Shown: in pieces, positions 11,301-24,300 of the stretch | Layout: every line of letters starts with the position of its first letter | Position numbering within the stretch: position 1 is the first letter of the stretch | Made by a program: the position numbers and the translations under genes | Notes under the pieces: generated by a model | Database searches by the model: none | Told to the model about the DNA's origin: nothing | Seen by the model: the letters and a program-made list of their open reading frames with translations, nothing else | Assembly: GCA_033782935.1 (NCBI GenBank) | Contig: JAWQEG010000626.1 | Location: 186,001-250,000, forward strand | Reading direction: 5' to 3' | DNA: 64,000 nucleotides | Origin: Petrolisthes cinctipes | Taxonomy: Eukaryota > Arthropoda > Malacostraca > Decapoda > Porcellanidae

Positions 11301-12836
11301 TGTACATGCCTACTCAGTGCTAGAATATATTCAAAATATAGACCCAAAACATGCTAAATATCGATATTTTAAGTGCCTAAAATCGATATCTCAAATTCAG
11401 GCCCAAAACACCCGAAAATTCGATATTTTGGTGTCCCAGAAGCGATCTGTACATGCCTACTCCGTGTTAGAGTATTTTCAAAATACAGGCCGAAAACATA
11501 CTGAAAATCGATCTTTTAAGTGCCCAAAAGTCGATATGTGTATGCATCTTCTATACCCGTTTATATCTCAAATTTAGGCTCAAAACACCCGAAAATTCGA
11601 TATTTTGGAGTCCCAGAAGCGATCTGTACATGCCTACTTCGTGTTAGAGTATTTTCAAAATACAGGCCCAAAACATGCTAAAAAAAAATATTTTAGGTGC
11701 CCAAAGTCGATATCTCAAATTAAGGCCCAAAACACCCGAAAATTCGATATTTTGGGGTCCTAGAAGCGATCTGTACATGCCTACTCCGTGTTAGAGTATT
11801 TTCAAAATACAGGCCCAAAACATACTGAAAATCGATATTTTAGGTACCCAAAGTCAATATGTGCATGTATCTTCTGTACCCATTTATATCTCAAATTCAG
11901 TCTCAAAACACCCGAAAATTCGATATTTTGGGGTCCCAGAAGCGATCTGGACATGCCCACTCCGTGTTAGAGTATTTTCAAAATACAGCCCCAAAACATA
12001 CTAAAAATCGATAATTTAGGTGCCCAAAGTCGATATCTCAAATTCAGGCCCAAAACACCCGAAAATTCGATATTTTGGGGTCCCAGAAGCGATCTGTACA
12101 TACCTACTCATTGCTAAAATATTTTCAAAACATAGGCCCAAAACATGTTAAAAATCGATATTTCAGGTGCCCAAAGTTGATATCTCAAATTCAAGCTCAA
12201 AACACCCGAAAATTTGATATTTTTGGGTCCCAGAAGCGATCTGTACATGCCTACTCAGTGCTAGAATATTTTCAAAATATTGGTCGAATACATGCTAAAA
12301 ATCGATATTTTAAGTGTCCAAAGTCGATATCTCAAATTCAGGCCCAAAACACCCGAAAATTCGATATTTTTGGTTCTAGAAGCGATCTGTACGTGCCTAC
12401 TCAGTGCTAGAATGTTTTAAAATTATGGGCTCAAAACATGCTAAAAATCGATATTTTAAGTGTCCAAAGTCGATATGTGCATGCATCTTCTGTACCTGTT
12501 TATATCTCAAATTCAGGCTCAAAACACCCGAAAATTCGGTATTTTTGTTTCCTGGAAGCGATCTGTACATGCCTACTCCTAGTTAGAATGTTTTCTAGAT
12601 ACAGACCCAAAACATGCTCAAAATCGATATTTTCGGTGCCCAAAAGTCGATATGTGCATGCATCTTCAGTACCCGATTATATCTCAAATTCAGGCTCAAA
12701 ACACCCGAAAATTCGATATTTTTGGGTCCCAGAAGCGATCTGTACATGCCTACTCAGTGCTAGAATATTTTCAAAATATAGACCCAAAACATGCTAAATA
12801 TCGATATTTTAAGTGCCTAAAATCGATATCTCAAAT

Positions 12837-13193
12837 TCAGGCCCAAAACACCCGAAAATTCGATATTTTGGTGTCCCAGAAGCGATCTGTACATGCCTAC
12901 TCCGTGTTAGAGTATTTTCAAAATACAGGCCGAAAACATACTGAAAATCGATCTTTTAAGTGCCCAAAAGTCGATATGTGTATGCATCTTCTATACCCGT
13001 TTATATCTCAAATTCAGGCCCAAAACACCCGAAAATTCGATATTTTGGTGTCCCAGAAGCGATCTGTACATGCCTACTCCGTGTTAGAGTATTTTCAAAA
13101 TACAGGCCGAAAACATACTGAAAATCGATCTTTTAAGTGCCCAAAAGTCGATATGTGTATGCATCTTCTATACCCGTTTATATCTCAAATTTA
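12837..13193 (+). repeat. 177-bp single-monomer tandem duplication
   Basis: The segment from CAGGCCC at 12837 is repeated from 13014, a 177-bp period, with no visible change over the copied part (including the distinctive GGTGTCCCAG at 12870 and 13047). This places an extra monomer in the last family-A unit. It is the smallest and probably one of the newest duplications in the left domain. Confidence 0.8.
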
Positions 13194-13450
13194 GGCTCAA
13201 AACACCCGAAAATTCGATATTTTGGAGTCCCAGAAGCGATCTGTACATGCCTACTTCGTGTTAGAGTATTTTCAAAATACAGGCCCAAAACATGCTAAAA
13301 AAAAATATTTTAGGTGCCCAAAGTCGATATCTCAAATTAAGGCCCAAAAAACCCGAAAATTCGATATTTTGGGGTCCTAGAAGCGATCTGTACATGCCTA
13401 CTCCGTGTTAGAGTATTTTCAAAATACAGGCCCAAAACATACTGAAAATC

Positions 13451-14262
13451 GATCTTTTAGGTGCCCAAAAGTCGATATGTGCATGCATCTTCTGTACCCG
13501 TTTATATCTCAAATTTAGGCTCAAAACACCCGAAAATTCGATATTTTGGGGTCCCAGAAGCGATCTGTACATGCCTACTTCGTGTTAGAGGATTTTCAAA
13601 ATACAGGCCCATAACATGCTGAAAATCGAGATTTTAGGTGCCCAAAGTCAATACGTGCATGCATTTTCTGTACCCGTTTATATCTCAAATTCAGGCTCAA
13701 AACACCCGAAAATTCGATATTTTGGGGTCCCAGAAGGGATCTGTACATGCCTACTCAGATACAGGCCCAAAACATGCTGAAAATAGATATTTTAGGTGCC
13801 CAAACTCAATATGTGTATGCATCTTTTGCACCTGTTTATATCCCAAATTTAACCTCAAAACACCCGAAAATTCGATATTTTGGGGTCTCAGAAGCGATTT
13901 GTACATGCCTACTCCGTGTAAGAGTATTTTCAAAATATAGGCCCAAAACATGCTGAAAATCGATCTTTTAGGTGCCCAAAGTCAATATGTGCATGCATCT
14001 TATGTACCCGTTTATATTTAAAATTTAGGCTCAAAACACCCGAAAATTCGATATTTTGGGGTCCCAGAAGCGATCTGTACATGCCTACTCAGTGCTAGAA
14101 TATTTTCAAAATATAGACCCAAAACATGCACAAAATCGATATTTTAAGTGTCCAAAGTCAATATGTGCATGCATCTTCTGTACCCGTTTATATCTCAAAT
14201 TCAGTCTCAAAACACCCGAAAATTCGATATTTTGGGGTCCCAGAAGCGATCTGGACATGCCC
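13451..14262 (+). repeat. Transitional satellite, no clear HOR
   Basis: Monomers here no longer follow the family-A order. Medium-class monomers (CTCAGATACAGGCCC) appear for the first time in the left half. No unit is repeated in tandem inside this stretch. Individual monomers resemble those of the following 1365-bp duplication. No gene is seen. Confidence 0.65.
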
Positions 14263-17015
14263 ACTCCGTGTTAGAGTATTTTCAAATTACAGGCCCAAAA
14301 CATACTGAAAATCGATCTTTTAGGTGCCAAAAAGTCGATATGTGCATGCATCTTCTGTACCCGTTTATATCTCAAATTTAGGCTCAAAACACCCGAAAAT
14401 TCGATATTTTGGGGTCCCAGAAGCGATCTATACATGCCTACTTCGTGTTAGAGGATTTTCAAAATACAGGCCCATAACATGCTGAAAATCGAGATTTTAG
14501 GTGCCCAAAGTCAATATGTACATGCATCTTGTGTACCCGTTTATATCTCAAATTAAGGCTCCAAACACCCGAATATTCGATATTTTGGAGTCCCAGAAGC
14601 GATCTGGACATGCCTACTCCGTGTTAGAGTATTTTCAAAATAAAGGCCCAAAACATGCTGAAAATCGATATTTTAGGTGCCCAAAGTCAATATGTACATG
14701 CATCTTGTGTACCCGTTTATATCTCAAATTCAGGCTCAAAACACCCGAAAATTCGATATTTTGGGGTCCCAGAAGTGATCTGTACATGCCTACTCAGATA
14801 CAGGCCCAAAACATGCTGAAAATAGATATTTTAGGTGCCCAAACTCAATATGTGTATGCATCTTTTGCACCTGTTTATATCCCAAATTTAACCTCAAAAC
14901 ACCCGAAAATTCGATATTTTGGGGTCCCAGAAGCGATCTGTACATGCCTACTCCTAGTTAGAATGTTTTCAAGATACACACCCAAAACATGCTCAAAATC
15001 GATATTTTAGGAGCCCAAAAGTCGATATGTGCATGCATATTCTGTACCCGTTTATATCTCAAATTCAGGCCCAAAACACCTGAAAATTCGATGTTTTGGG
15101 GTCCCAGAAGCGATCTGTACATGCCTACTCAGTGCTAGAATGTTTTCAAAATGTAGGCTCAAAACATACTAAAAATCGATATTTTAAGTGTTCAAAGTCG
15201 ATATGTGCATACATCTTCTGTACCCGTTTATATCTCAAATTCAGGCTCAAAACACTTGAAAATTCGATATTTTGGGGTCCCAGAAGCGATCTGTACATGC
15301 CTACTCCTAGTTAGAATGTTTTCAAGATACAGACCCAAAACATACTTAAAAATCGATATTTTAGGAGCCCAAAAGTCGATATGTGCATGCATCTTCATTA
15401 CCCGTTTATATCTCAAATTCAGGCTGAAAACCCCCGAAAATTCGATATTTTGAGGTCCCACAAGCGATCTGTACATGCCTACTCCGTGTTAGAGTATTTT
15501 CAAAATACAGGCCCAAAACATGCTGAAAATAGATATTTTAGGTGCCCAAAGTCGATATCTCAAATTCAGGCCCAAAACACCCGAAAATCCGATATTTTGG
15601 AGTCCCAGAAGCGATCTGTACATGCCTACTCCGTGTTAGAGTATTTTCAAATTACAGGCCCAAAACATACTGAAAATCGATCTTTTAGGTGCCAAAAAGT
15701 CGATATGTGCATGCATCTTCTGTACCCGTTTATATCTCAAATTTAGGCTCAAAACACCCGAAAATTCGATATTTTGGGGTCCCAGAAGCGATCTATACAT
15801 GCCTACTTCGTGTTAGAGGATTTTCAAAATACAGGCCTATAACATGCTGAAAATCGAGATTTTAGGTGCCCAAAGTCAATATGTACATGCATCTTGTGTA
15901 CCCGTTTATATCTCAAATTAAGGCTCCAAACACCCGAATATTCGATATTTTGGAGTCCCAGAAGCGATCTGGACATGCCTACTCCGTGTTAGAGTATTTT
16001 CAAAATAAAGGCCCAAAACATGCTGAAAATCGATATTTTAGGTGCCCAAAGTCAATATGTACATGCATCTTGTGTACCCGTTTATATCTCAAATTCAGGC
16101 TCAAAACACCCGAAAATTCGATATTTTGGGGTCCCAGAAGTGATCTGTACATGCCTACTCAGATACAGGCCCAAAACATGCTGAAAATAGATATTTTAGG
16201 TGCCCAAACTCAATATGTGTATGCATCTTTTGCACCTGTTTATATCCCAAATTTAACCTCAAAACACCCGAAAATTCGATATTTTGGGGTCCCAGAAGCG
16301 ATCTGTACATGCCTACTCCTAGTTAGAATGTTTTCAAGATACACACCCAAAACATGCTCAAAATCGATATTTTAGGAGCCCAAAAGTCGATATGTGCATG
16401 CATATTCTGTACCCGTTTATATCTCAAATTCAGGCCCAAAACACCTGAAAATTCGATGTTTTGGGGTCCCAGAAGCGATCTGTACATGCCTACTCAGTGC
16501 TAGAATGTTTTCAAAATGTAGGCTCAAAACATACTAAAAATCGATATTTTAAGTGTTCAAAGTCGATATGTGAATACATCTTCTGTACCCGTTTATATCT
16601 CAAATTCAGGCTCAAAACACTTGAAAATTCGATATTTTGGGGTCCCAGAAGCGATCTGTACATGCCTACTCCTAGTTAGAATGTTTTCAAGATACAGACC
16701 CAAAACATACTTAAAAATCGATATTTTAGGAGCCCAAAAGTCGATATGTGCATGCATCTTCATTACCCGTTTATATCTCAAATTCAGGCTGAAAACCCCC
16801 GAAAATTCGATATTTTGAGGTCCCACAAGCGATCTGTACATGCCTACTCCGTGTTAGAGTATTTTCAAAATACAGGCCCAAAACATGCTGAAAATAGATA
16901 TTTTATGTGCCCAAAGTCGATATCTCAAATTCAGGCCCAAAACACCCGAAAATCCGATATTTTGGAGTCCCAGAAGCGATCTGTACATGCCTACTCCGTG
17001 TTAGAGTATTTTCAA
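14263..17015 (+). repeat. 1365-bp tandem duplication (8 monomers, two copies)
   Basis: Monomers starting at 14336, 14512, 14688, 14846, 15023, 15199, 15377 and 15553 (176, 176, 158, 177, 176, 178, 176 and 148 bp) sum to 1365 bp. The same series restarts at 15701. The two copies share rare variants such as CCCACAAGCG and GAGCCCAAAAG and differ at isolated bases, for example GGCCCAT against GGCCTAT near 14470 and 15835. Homology stops near 17015, where the following monomer has a small local insertion (AATTACTGTATACTG). Confidence 0.85.
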
Positions 17016-20000
17016 AATACAGGTCCAAATTACTGTATACTGAAAATCGATCTTTTAGGTGCCCAAAGTCGATATGTGCATGCATCTTCTGTTTCCGTTT
17101 ATATCTCAAATTCAGGTTCCTAACACCCGAAAATTTGATATTTTGGGGTCCCAAAAGCGATCTGTACATGCCTACTCAGATACAGGCCCATAACATGGTG
17201 AAAATCGATATTTTTGGTGCCCAAAGTCGATATGTGTATGTATTTTCTGCAACCTCAAAACACCCGAAAAATCGATATTTTTGGGTCCCAGAAGCGATCT
17301 GTACATGCCTACTCAGGGCTAAAATGTTTTCAAAATATAGGCTCAAAACATGCTCAAAATCGATATTTTAGGTGCCCAAAGGTTGATATGTGCATGCATC
17401 TTCAGTACCCGTTTATATCTCAAATTCAGGCTCAAAACACCCGAAAATTTGATATTTTGGGGTCCCAAAAGCGATCTGTACATGCCTACTCAGTGCTAGA
17501 ATATTTTCAAAATATAGACCCAAAATATGCTAGAAATAGATATTTTAGGTGCCCAAAGTCGATATCTCAAATTCAGTCCCAAAACACCCGAAAATTCGTT
17601 ATTTTGGGGTCCCAGAAGCGATCTGTACATGCCTAATCCGTGTTAGAGTATTTTCAAAATACAGGCCCAAAACATACTGAAAATCGATCTTTTAGGTGCC
17701 CAAAAGTCGATATGTGCATGTATCTTCTGTACCCGTTTAAATCTCAAATTCAGGTTCCAAACACCTGGAAATTCGATATTTTGGGGTCCCAGAAGCGATC
17801 TGTACATGCCTATTCAGATACAGGCCCAAAACATGCTGAAAATCGATATTTTAGGTGCCCAAAGTCAATATGTGTATGCATCTTCTGCAACCGTTTATAT
17901 CCCAAATTCGACCCCAGAACACCCGAAAATTCGATATTTTTCGGTCCCAGAAGCGATCTGTACATGCCTACTCAGTGCTAGAATGTTTTCAAAATATAGG
18001 CTCAAAACATGCTCAAAATTGATATTTTAAGTGTCCAAAGTCGATATGTGCATACATCTTCTGTACCCGTTTATATCTCAAATTCAGGCTCAAAACACTC
18101 GAAAATTCGGTATTTTTGGGTCCTAGAAGCGATCTGTACATGCCTACTCCTAGTAAGAATGTTTTCAAGATACAGACCAAAAACATGCTCAAAATCGATA
18201 TTTTAGGAGCCCAAAAGTCGATATGTGCATCCATCTTCTGTACCCGTTTATATCTCAAATTCTGGCCCAAAACACCTGAAAATTTGAAATTATGGGGTCC
18301 CAGAAGCGATCTGTACATGCCTACTCAGTGCTAGAATGTTTTCAAAATATAGGCTCAAAACAAGCTAAAAATCTATATTTTAAGTGTTCAAAGTCGATAT
18401 GTGCATACATCTTCTGTACCCGTTTATATCCCAAATTTAGGCTCAAAACACCCGAAAATTCGATATTTTGGGGTCCCAGAAGCGATCTGTACATGCCTTA
18501 CTCAGTGCTATAATATTTTTAAAAATATAGGCCCAATACATGCTAAAAATCGATATTTTAGGTGCCCAAAGTCGATATCTCAAATTCAGGCCGAAAACAC
18601 CCGAAAATTCGATATTTTGGGGTCCCTGATGCGATTTGTACATGGCTACTCCTTGTTAGAGTTTTCTCAAAATACAAGCCCAAAACATACTGAAAATCGA
18701 TCTTTTAGGTGCCCAAAAGTCGATATGTGCATGCATCTTCTGTACCCGTTTATATCTCAAATTCAGACTCCAAACACCCGAAAATTCGATATTTTTGGGT
18801 CCTAGAAGCGATTTGTACATGCCTACTCAGTGCCAGATTATTTTCAAAATATAGGCCCAAAACATGCTAAAAATCGATATTTTAAGTGCCCAAAGTCGAT
18901 ATCTCAAATTCAGGCCAAAAACACCTGAAAACTCGATATTTTGATATCCCAGAAGCAATCTGTACATGCCTACTCCGTGTTAGAGCATTTTCAAAATACA
19001 GGCCCAAAGCATGCTGAAAATCGCTAGTTTAGGTGCCCAAAGTCAATATGTGTATGCATCTTCTGCACCCGTTTATATAAAATATTCATTCTCAAAACAC
19101 CCGAAAATTCGATATTTTTGGGTCCCAGAAGCGATCTGTACATGCCTACTCAGTGCTAGAATGATTTCAACGTAAAGGCTCAAAACATGCTAAAAATCGA
19201 TATTTTAAGTGTCTAAAGTCGATATGTGCATGCATCTTCTGTACCCGTTTATATCCCAAATTCAGGCTCAAAACACCCGAAAAATCGATATTTTGGGGTC
19301 CCAGAAGCGATCTGTACATGCCTACTCAGTGCTAGAATATTTTCAAAATATAGACCCAAAACATGCTCAAAATCGATATTTTAAGTGTCCAAAGTCGATA
19401 TGTGCATACATCTTCTGTACCCGTTTATATCTCAAATTCAGGCTCAAAACACCCGAAAATTCGGTATTTTTTGGTCCTAGAAGCGATCTGTACATGCCTA
19501 CTCCTAGTAAGAATGTTTTCAAGATACAGACCAAAAACATGCTGAAAATCGATATTTTAGGATCCCAAAAGTCGATATGTGCATGCATCTTCTGTACTCG
19601 TTTATATCTCAAATTCAGGCTCAAAACACCTGAAAATTCGATATTTTGGGGTCCCAGACGCGATCTGTACATGCCTACTCAGTGCTAGAATATTTTCAAA
19701 AATATAGACCCAAAACATGCTAAAAATCGATATTTTAGGTGCCCAAAGTCGATATCTCAAATTCAGGCCCAAAACACCCGAAAATTCGATATTTTGGGGT
19801 CCCTGAAGCGATTTGTACATGGCTACTCCTTGTTAGAGTTCTTTCAAAATACAAGCCCAAAACCTACTGAAAATCGATCGTTTAGGTGCCCAAAAGTCGA
19901 TATGTGCATGCATCTTCTGTACCCGTTTATATCTCAAATTCAGACTCCAAACACCTGAAAACTCGATATTTTGGGATCCCAGAAGCGATCTGTACATGCC

Positions 20001-21360
20001 TACACCGTGTTAGAGCATTTTCAAAATACAGGCCCAAAGCATGCTGAAAATCGCTAGTTTAGGTGCCCAAAGTCAATATGTGTATGCATCTTCTGCACCC
20101 GTTTATATAAAATATTCAACCTCAAAACACCCGAAAATTCGATGTTTTTGGGTCCCAGAAGCGATCTGTACATGCCTACTCAGTGCTAGAATGTTTTCAA
20201 AGTAAAGGCTCAAAACATGCTAAAAACCGATATTTTAAGTGTCTAAAGTCGATATGTGCATGCATCTTCTGTACCCGTTTATATCCCAAATTCAGGCTCA
20301 AAACACCCGAAAATTCGATATTTTGGGGTCCCAGAAGTGATCTGTACATGCCTACTCAGTGCTAGAATATTTTCAAAATATAGACCCAAAACATGCTCAA
20401 AATCGATATTTTAAGTGTCCAAAGTCGATATGTGCATACATCTTCTCTACCCGTTTATATCTCAAATTCAGGCTCAAAACACCCGAAAATTCGGTATTTT
20501 TTGGTCCTAGAAGCGATCTGTACATGCCTACTCCTAGTAAGAATGTTTTCAAGATACAGACCAAAAACATGCTAAATATCGATATTTTAGGAGCCCAAAA
20601 GTCAATATGTGCATGCATCTTTTGTACCCGTTTATATCTCAAATTCAGGCTAAAAACACCTGAAAATTCGATATTTTGGGGTCCCAGACGCGATCTGTAT
20701 ATGCCTACTCAGTGCTATAATATTTTTAAAAATATAGGCCCAATACATGCTAAAAATCGATATTTTAGGTGCCCAAAGTCGATATCACAAATTCAGGCCG
20801 AAAACACCCAAAAATTCGATATTTTGGGGTCCCTGATGCGATTTGTACATGGCTACTCCTTGTTAGAGTTCTCTCAAAATACAAGCCCAAAACATACTGA
20901 AAATCGATCTTTTAGGTGTCCAAAAGTCGATATGTGCATGCATCTTCTGTACCCGTTTATATCTCAAATTCAGACTCCAAAAACCCGAAAATTCGATATT
21001 TTTGGGTCCCAGAAGCGATTTGTACATGCCTACTCAGTGCCAGATTATTTTCAAAATATAGGCCCAAAACATGCTAAAAATCGATATTTTAAGTGCCCAA
21101 AGTCGATATCTAAAATTCAGGCCAAAAACACCTGAAAACTCGATATTTTGGGATCCCAGAAGCGATCTGTACATGCCTACTCCGTGTTAGAGCATTTTCA
21201 AAATACAGGCCCAATGCTGAAAATCGCTAGTTTAGGTGCCCAAAGTCAATATGTGTATGCATCTTCTGCACCCGTTTATATAAAATATTCAACCTCAAAA
21301 CACCCGAAAATTCGATATTTTTGAATCCCAGAAGCGATCTGTACATGCCTACTCAGTGCT
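17016..21360 (+). repeat. Diverged satellite with a 1030/1173-bp periodic block
   Basis: A rare monomer marked TCGCTAGTTTAGG occurs at 19021, 20051 and 21224, spacings of 1030 and 1173 bp, with similar neighbours (TATATAAAATATTCA follows each). One open frame of 258 codons at 20359-21135 falls here; it simply reads through several monomers and has no protein features. Near 17230-17260 one monomer has lost about 20 bp between CTGCA and ACCTCAAAAC. No gene is seen. Confidence 0.75.
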
Positions 21361-24300
21361 ATAATGTTTTCAAAATATAGACCCAAAACATGCTCAAAAT
21401 CAATATTTTAGGTGCCCAAAAGTCGGTATGTGCATGCATCTTCAGTACCCGTTTATATCTCAAATTCAGGCTCAAAACACCCGACAATTCGATATTTTGG
21501 GGTCCAAGAAGCGATCTGTACATGCCTACTCCGTGTTTTAGTATTTTCAAAATACAGGCCCAAAACATGCTGAAAATCAATATTTTAGTTGCCCAAAGTC
21601 TATATTTCAAATTCAGGCTTAAAACACCCGAAAATTCTATATATTTTGGGGTCCCAGAAGCGATCTGTACATGCCTACTCAGTGCTAGAATGTTTTCAAA
21701 ATATAGGCTCAAAACATGCTAAAAATCGATATTTTAAGTGTTCAAAGTCGATATGTGTATGCATCTTCTGTACCCGTTTATATCTCAAATTCAGGCTCAA
21801 AACACCCGAAAATTCGATATTTTGGGGTCCCAGAAGCGATCTGTAGATGCCTACTCAGTGCTAGAATATTTTCAAAATATATGCCCAAAACATGCTAAAA
21901 ATCGATATTTTAGGTGCCCAAAGTCGATATCTCAAATTCAGGCCAAAAACTCCCGAAAATTCTATATTTTGGGGTCCCAGAAGCGATCTGTACTTGCCAA
22001 CTCAGTGTTAGAATATTTTCAAAATACAGGCCCAAAATAAGCTGAAAATCGCAATTTTTGGTGCCCAAAATCGATATGTGCATTAATCATTAGCACTCGC
22101 TTTTATCCCAAATTCAGACTTAAAACACCTTAAAATTCGATACTTTTTGTTTCCAGAAGGGATCTGTAAATGCCTACTCAATGTTAAAATATTTTCAAAA
22201 TACAGACCCAAAACAATCTGAAAACCGATATTTTATGTGCCCAAAATCCATATGTGCATTCATCTTCTGTACCCGTTTATATCCCAAATTCAGGCTCAAA
22301 ACACCCGAAAATTCGATATTTTTGGGTCTCAGAAGCAATCTGAACATGCTTACACAATGCTAGAATACATTCAAAATATAGGGCCAAAACATCCTGATAA
22401 TCGATACTTCAGGTGACCAAAGTCGATATGTGCATGTATCTTCAGTACCGGTTTCTATCTCAAATTCAGGCTCAAAACTCCCGAAAATTCTATATTTTTG
22501 GGTCCCAGAAGCGATCTGTACATGCCTACTCCTAGTTAGAATGTTTTCAAGATACAGACCCAAAACATGCTCAAAATCGATATTTTAGGTGCCCAAAAGT
22601 CGATATGTGCATGCATCTTCAGTACCTGTTTATATCTCAAATTCAGGCTCAAAACACCCGAAAATTTGATATTTTTGGGTCCCAGAAGCGATCTGTACAT
22701 GCCTACTCCGTGTTAGAGTATTTTCAAAATACAGGCCCAAAACATGCTGAAAATCGATATTTTAGGTGCCCAAAGTCAGTATGTGCATGCATTTTCTGTA
22801 CCCGTTTATATCTCAAATTCAGGCTCAAAACACCCGAAAACTCGATATTTTGGGGTCCCAGAAGCGATCTGTACATGCCTACTCAGTGTTAGAGTATTTT
22901 CAAAATACAGGCCCAAAACATGCTAAAAATCGATATTTTTTGGTGCCCAAAGTCGATATTTCAGATTTATCCCCAAAACACCCGAAAACACGATCTTTTG
23001 GGGTCCCTCAAGCGATCTGTACATGCCTACTCAGTGCTAGAATATTTTCAAATTATAGGCCCAAAATATGCTAAAAATCGATATTTTAGGTGCCCAAAGT
23101 CGATCTCTCAAATTCAGGCCCAAAACACCCGAAAATTCGATATTTTTTGGTCCCAGAAGCGATCTGTACATGCCTACTCCGTGTTAGAGTATTTTTAATA
23201 TACAGGCCCAAAACATGCTCAAAATCGATATTTTAAGTGTCCAAAGTCGATATGTGCATGCATCTTCTGTACCCGTTTATATCTCAAATTCAGGCTTAAA
23301 ACACCCGAAAATACGATATTTTGGGGTCCCAGAAGTGATCTGTACATATCTACTTTGTGCTAGAATATTTTCAAAATATAGGCTCAAAACATGCTAAAAA
23401 TCGATATTTTAAGTATCCATAGTCGATATGTGCATGCATCTTCTGTACCCGTTTATATTTCAAATTCAGGCTCCAAACACCCGAAAATTCGATATTTTGG
23501 GGTCCCAGAAGCGATCTGTACATGCCTACTCAGATACAGGCCCAAAACATGCTGAAAATCGATATTTTAGGTGCTCAAAGTCAATATGTGTATGCATCTT
23601 CTGCACCCGTTTATATCTCAAAATCAACCACAAAACACCCGAAAATTCGATATTTTTCGGTCCCAGAAGCGATCTGTACATGCCTACTCAGTGCTAGAAT
23701 GTTTTCAAGATACAGACCCAAAACATGCTCAAAATCGATATTTTAGGTGCCCAAAAGTCGATATGTGTATGCATCTTCAGTACCTGTTTATATCTAAAAT
23801 TCAGGCTCAAAACACCCGAAAATTCGATGTTTTGGGGTCCCTGAAGCGATTTGTACATGCCTACTCAGTGCTAGAATCTTTTCAAAATATAGGCCCAAAA
23901 CATGCTAAAAATCGATATTTTAGGTGCCCAAAGTCGATATCTCAAATTCAGGCCCAAAACACCCGAAAATCCGATATTTTTTGGTCCCAGAAGCGATCTA
24001 TACATGCCTACTCAGATACAGGCTCAAAACATGCTAAAAATCGATATTTAAAGTGTCCAAAGTCGATATGTGCATGCATCTTCTGCACCCGTTTATATCC
24101 TAAATTCAGGCTCAAAACACCCGAAAATTCGATATTTTTGGGTCCCAGAAGCGATCTGTACATGCCTCCTCCGTGTTAGAGTATTTTCCAAATATTGGCC
24201 CAAAACATGCTAAAAATCGATATTGTGGGTGCACAAAGTCGATATGTGCATGCATTTTCTGTACCCGTTTATATCTCAAATTCATGCTCAAAACACCCGA

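Larger units (their letters stand above)
971..13450 (+). repeat. Higher-order repeat family A (7-monomer, 1117 bp)
   Basis: A marker unique to one monomer of the set, TTCGGTATTTTTGTTTCCTGG, recurs 11 times; its TTCCTGG part starts at 1088, 2205, 3322, 4741, 5690, 6338, 7757, 8874, 9991, 11109 and 12549. Spacings are 1117, 1117, 1419, 949, 648, 1419, 1117, 1117, 1118 and 1440 bp. The modal 1117-bp unit has seven monomers in the order long, long, short, long, short, short, short. The other spacings follow from gain of a 323-bp dimer, loss of one to three monomers, or a 21-bp deletion. Copies differ by scattered single bases only, so homogenisation is recent. Confidence 0.9.

Noticed and set aside
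20359..21135. A 258-codon plus-strand open frame, and many others of 60-200 codons in the satellite
   Set aside because: They read through tandem monomers, change frame with monomer length, show the same few peptides in different frames, and have no signal, domain or codon signature. They are by-products of a repeat with few stop codons.
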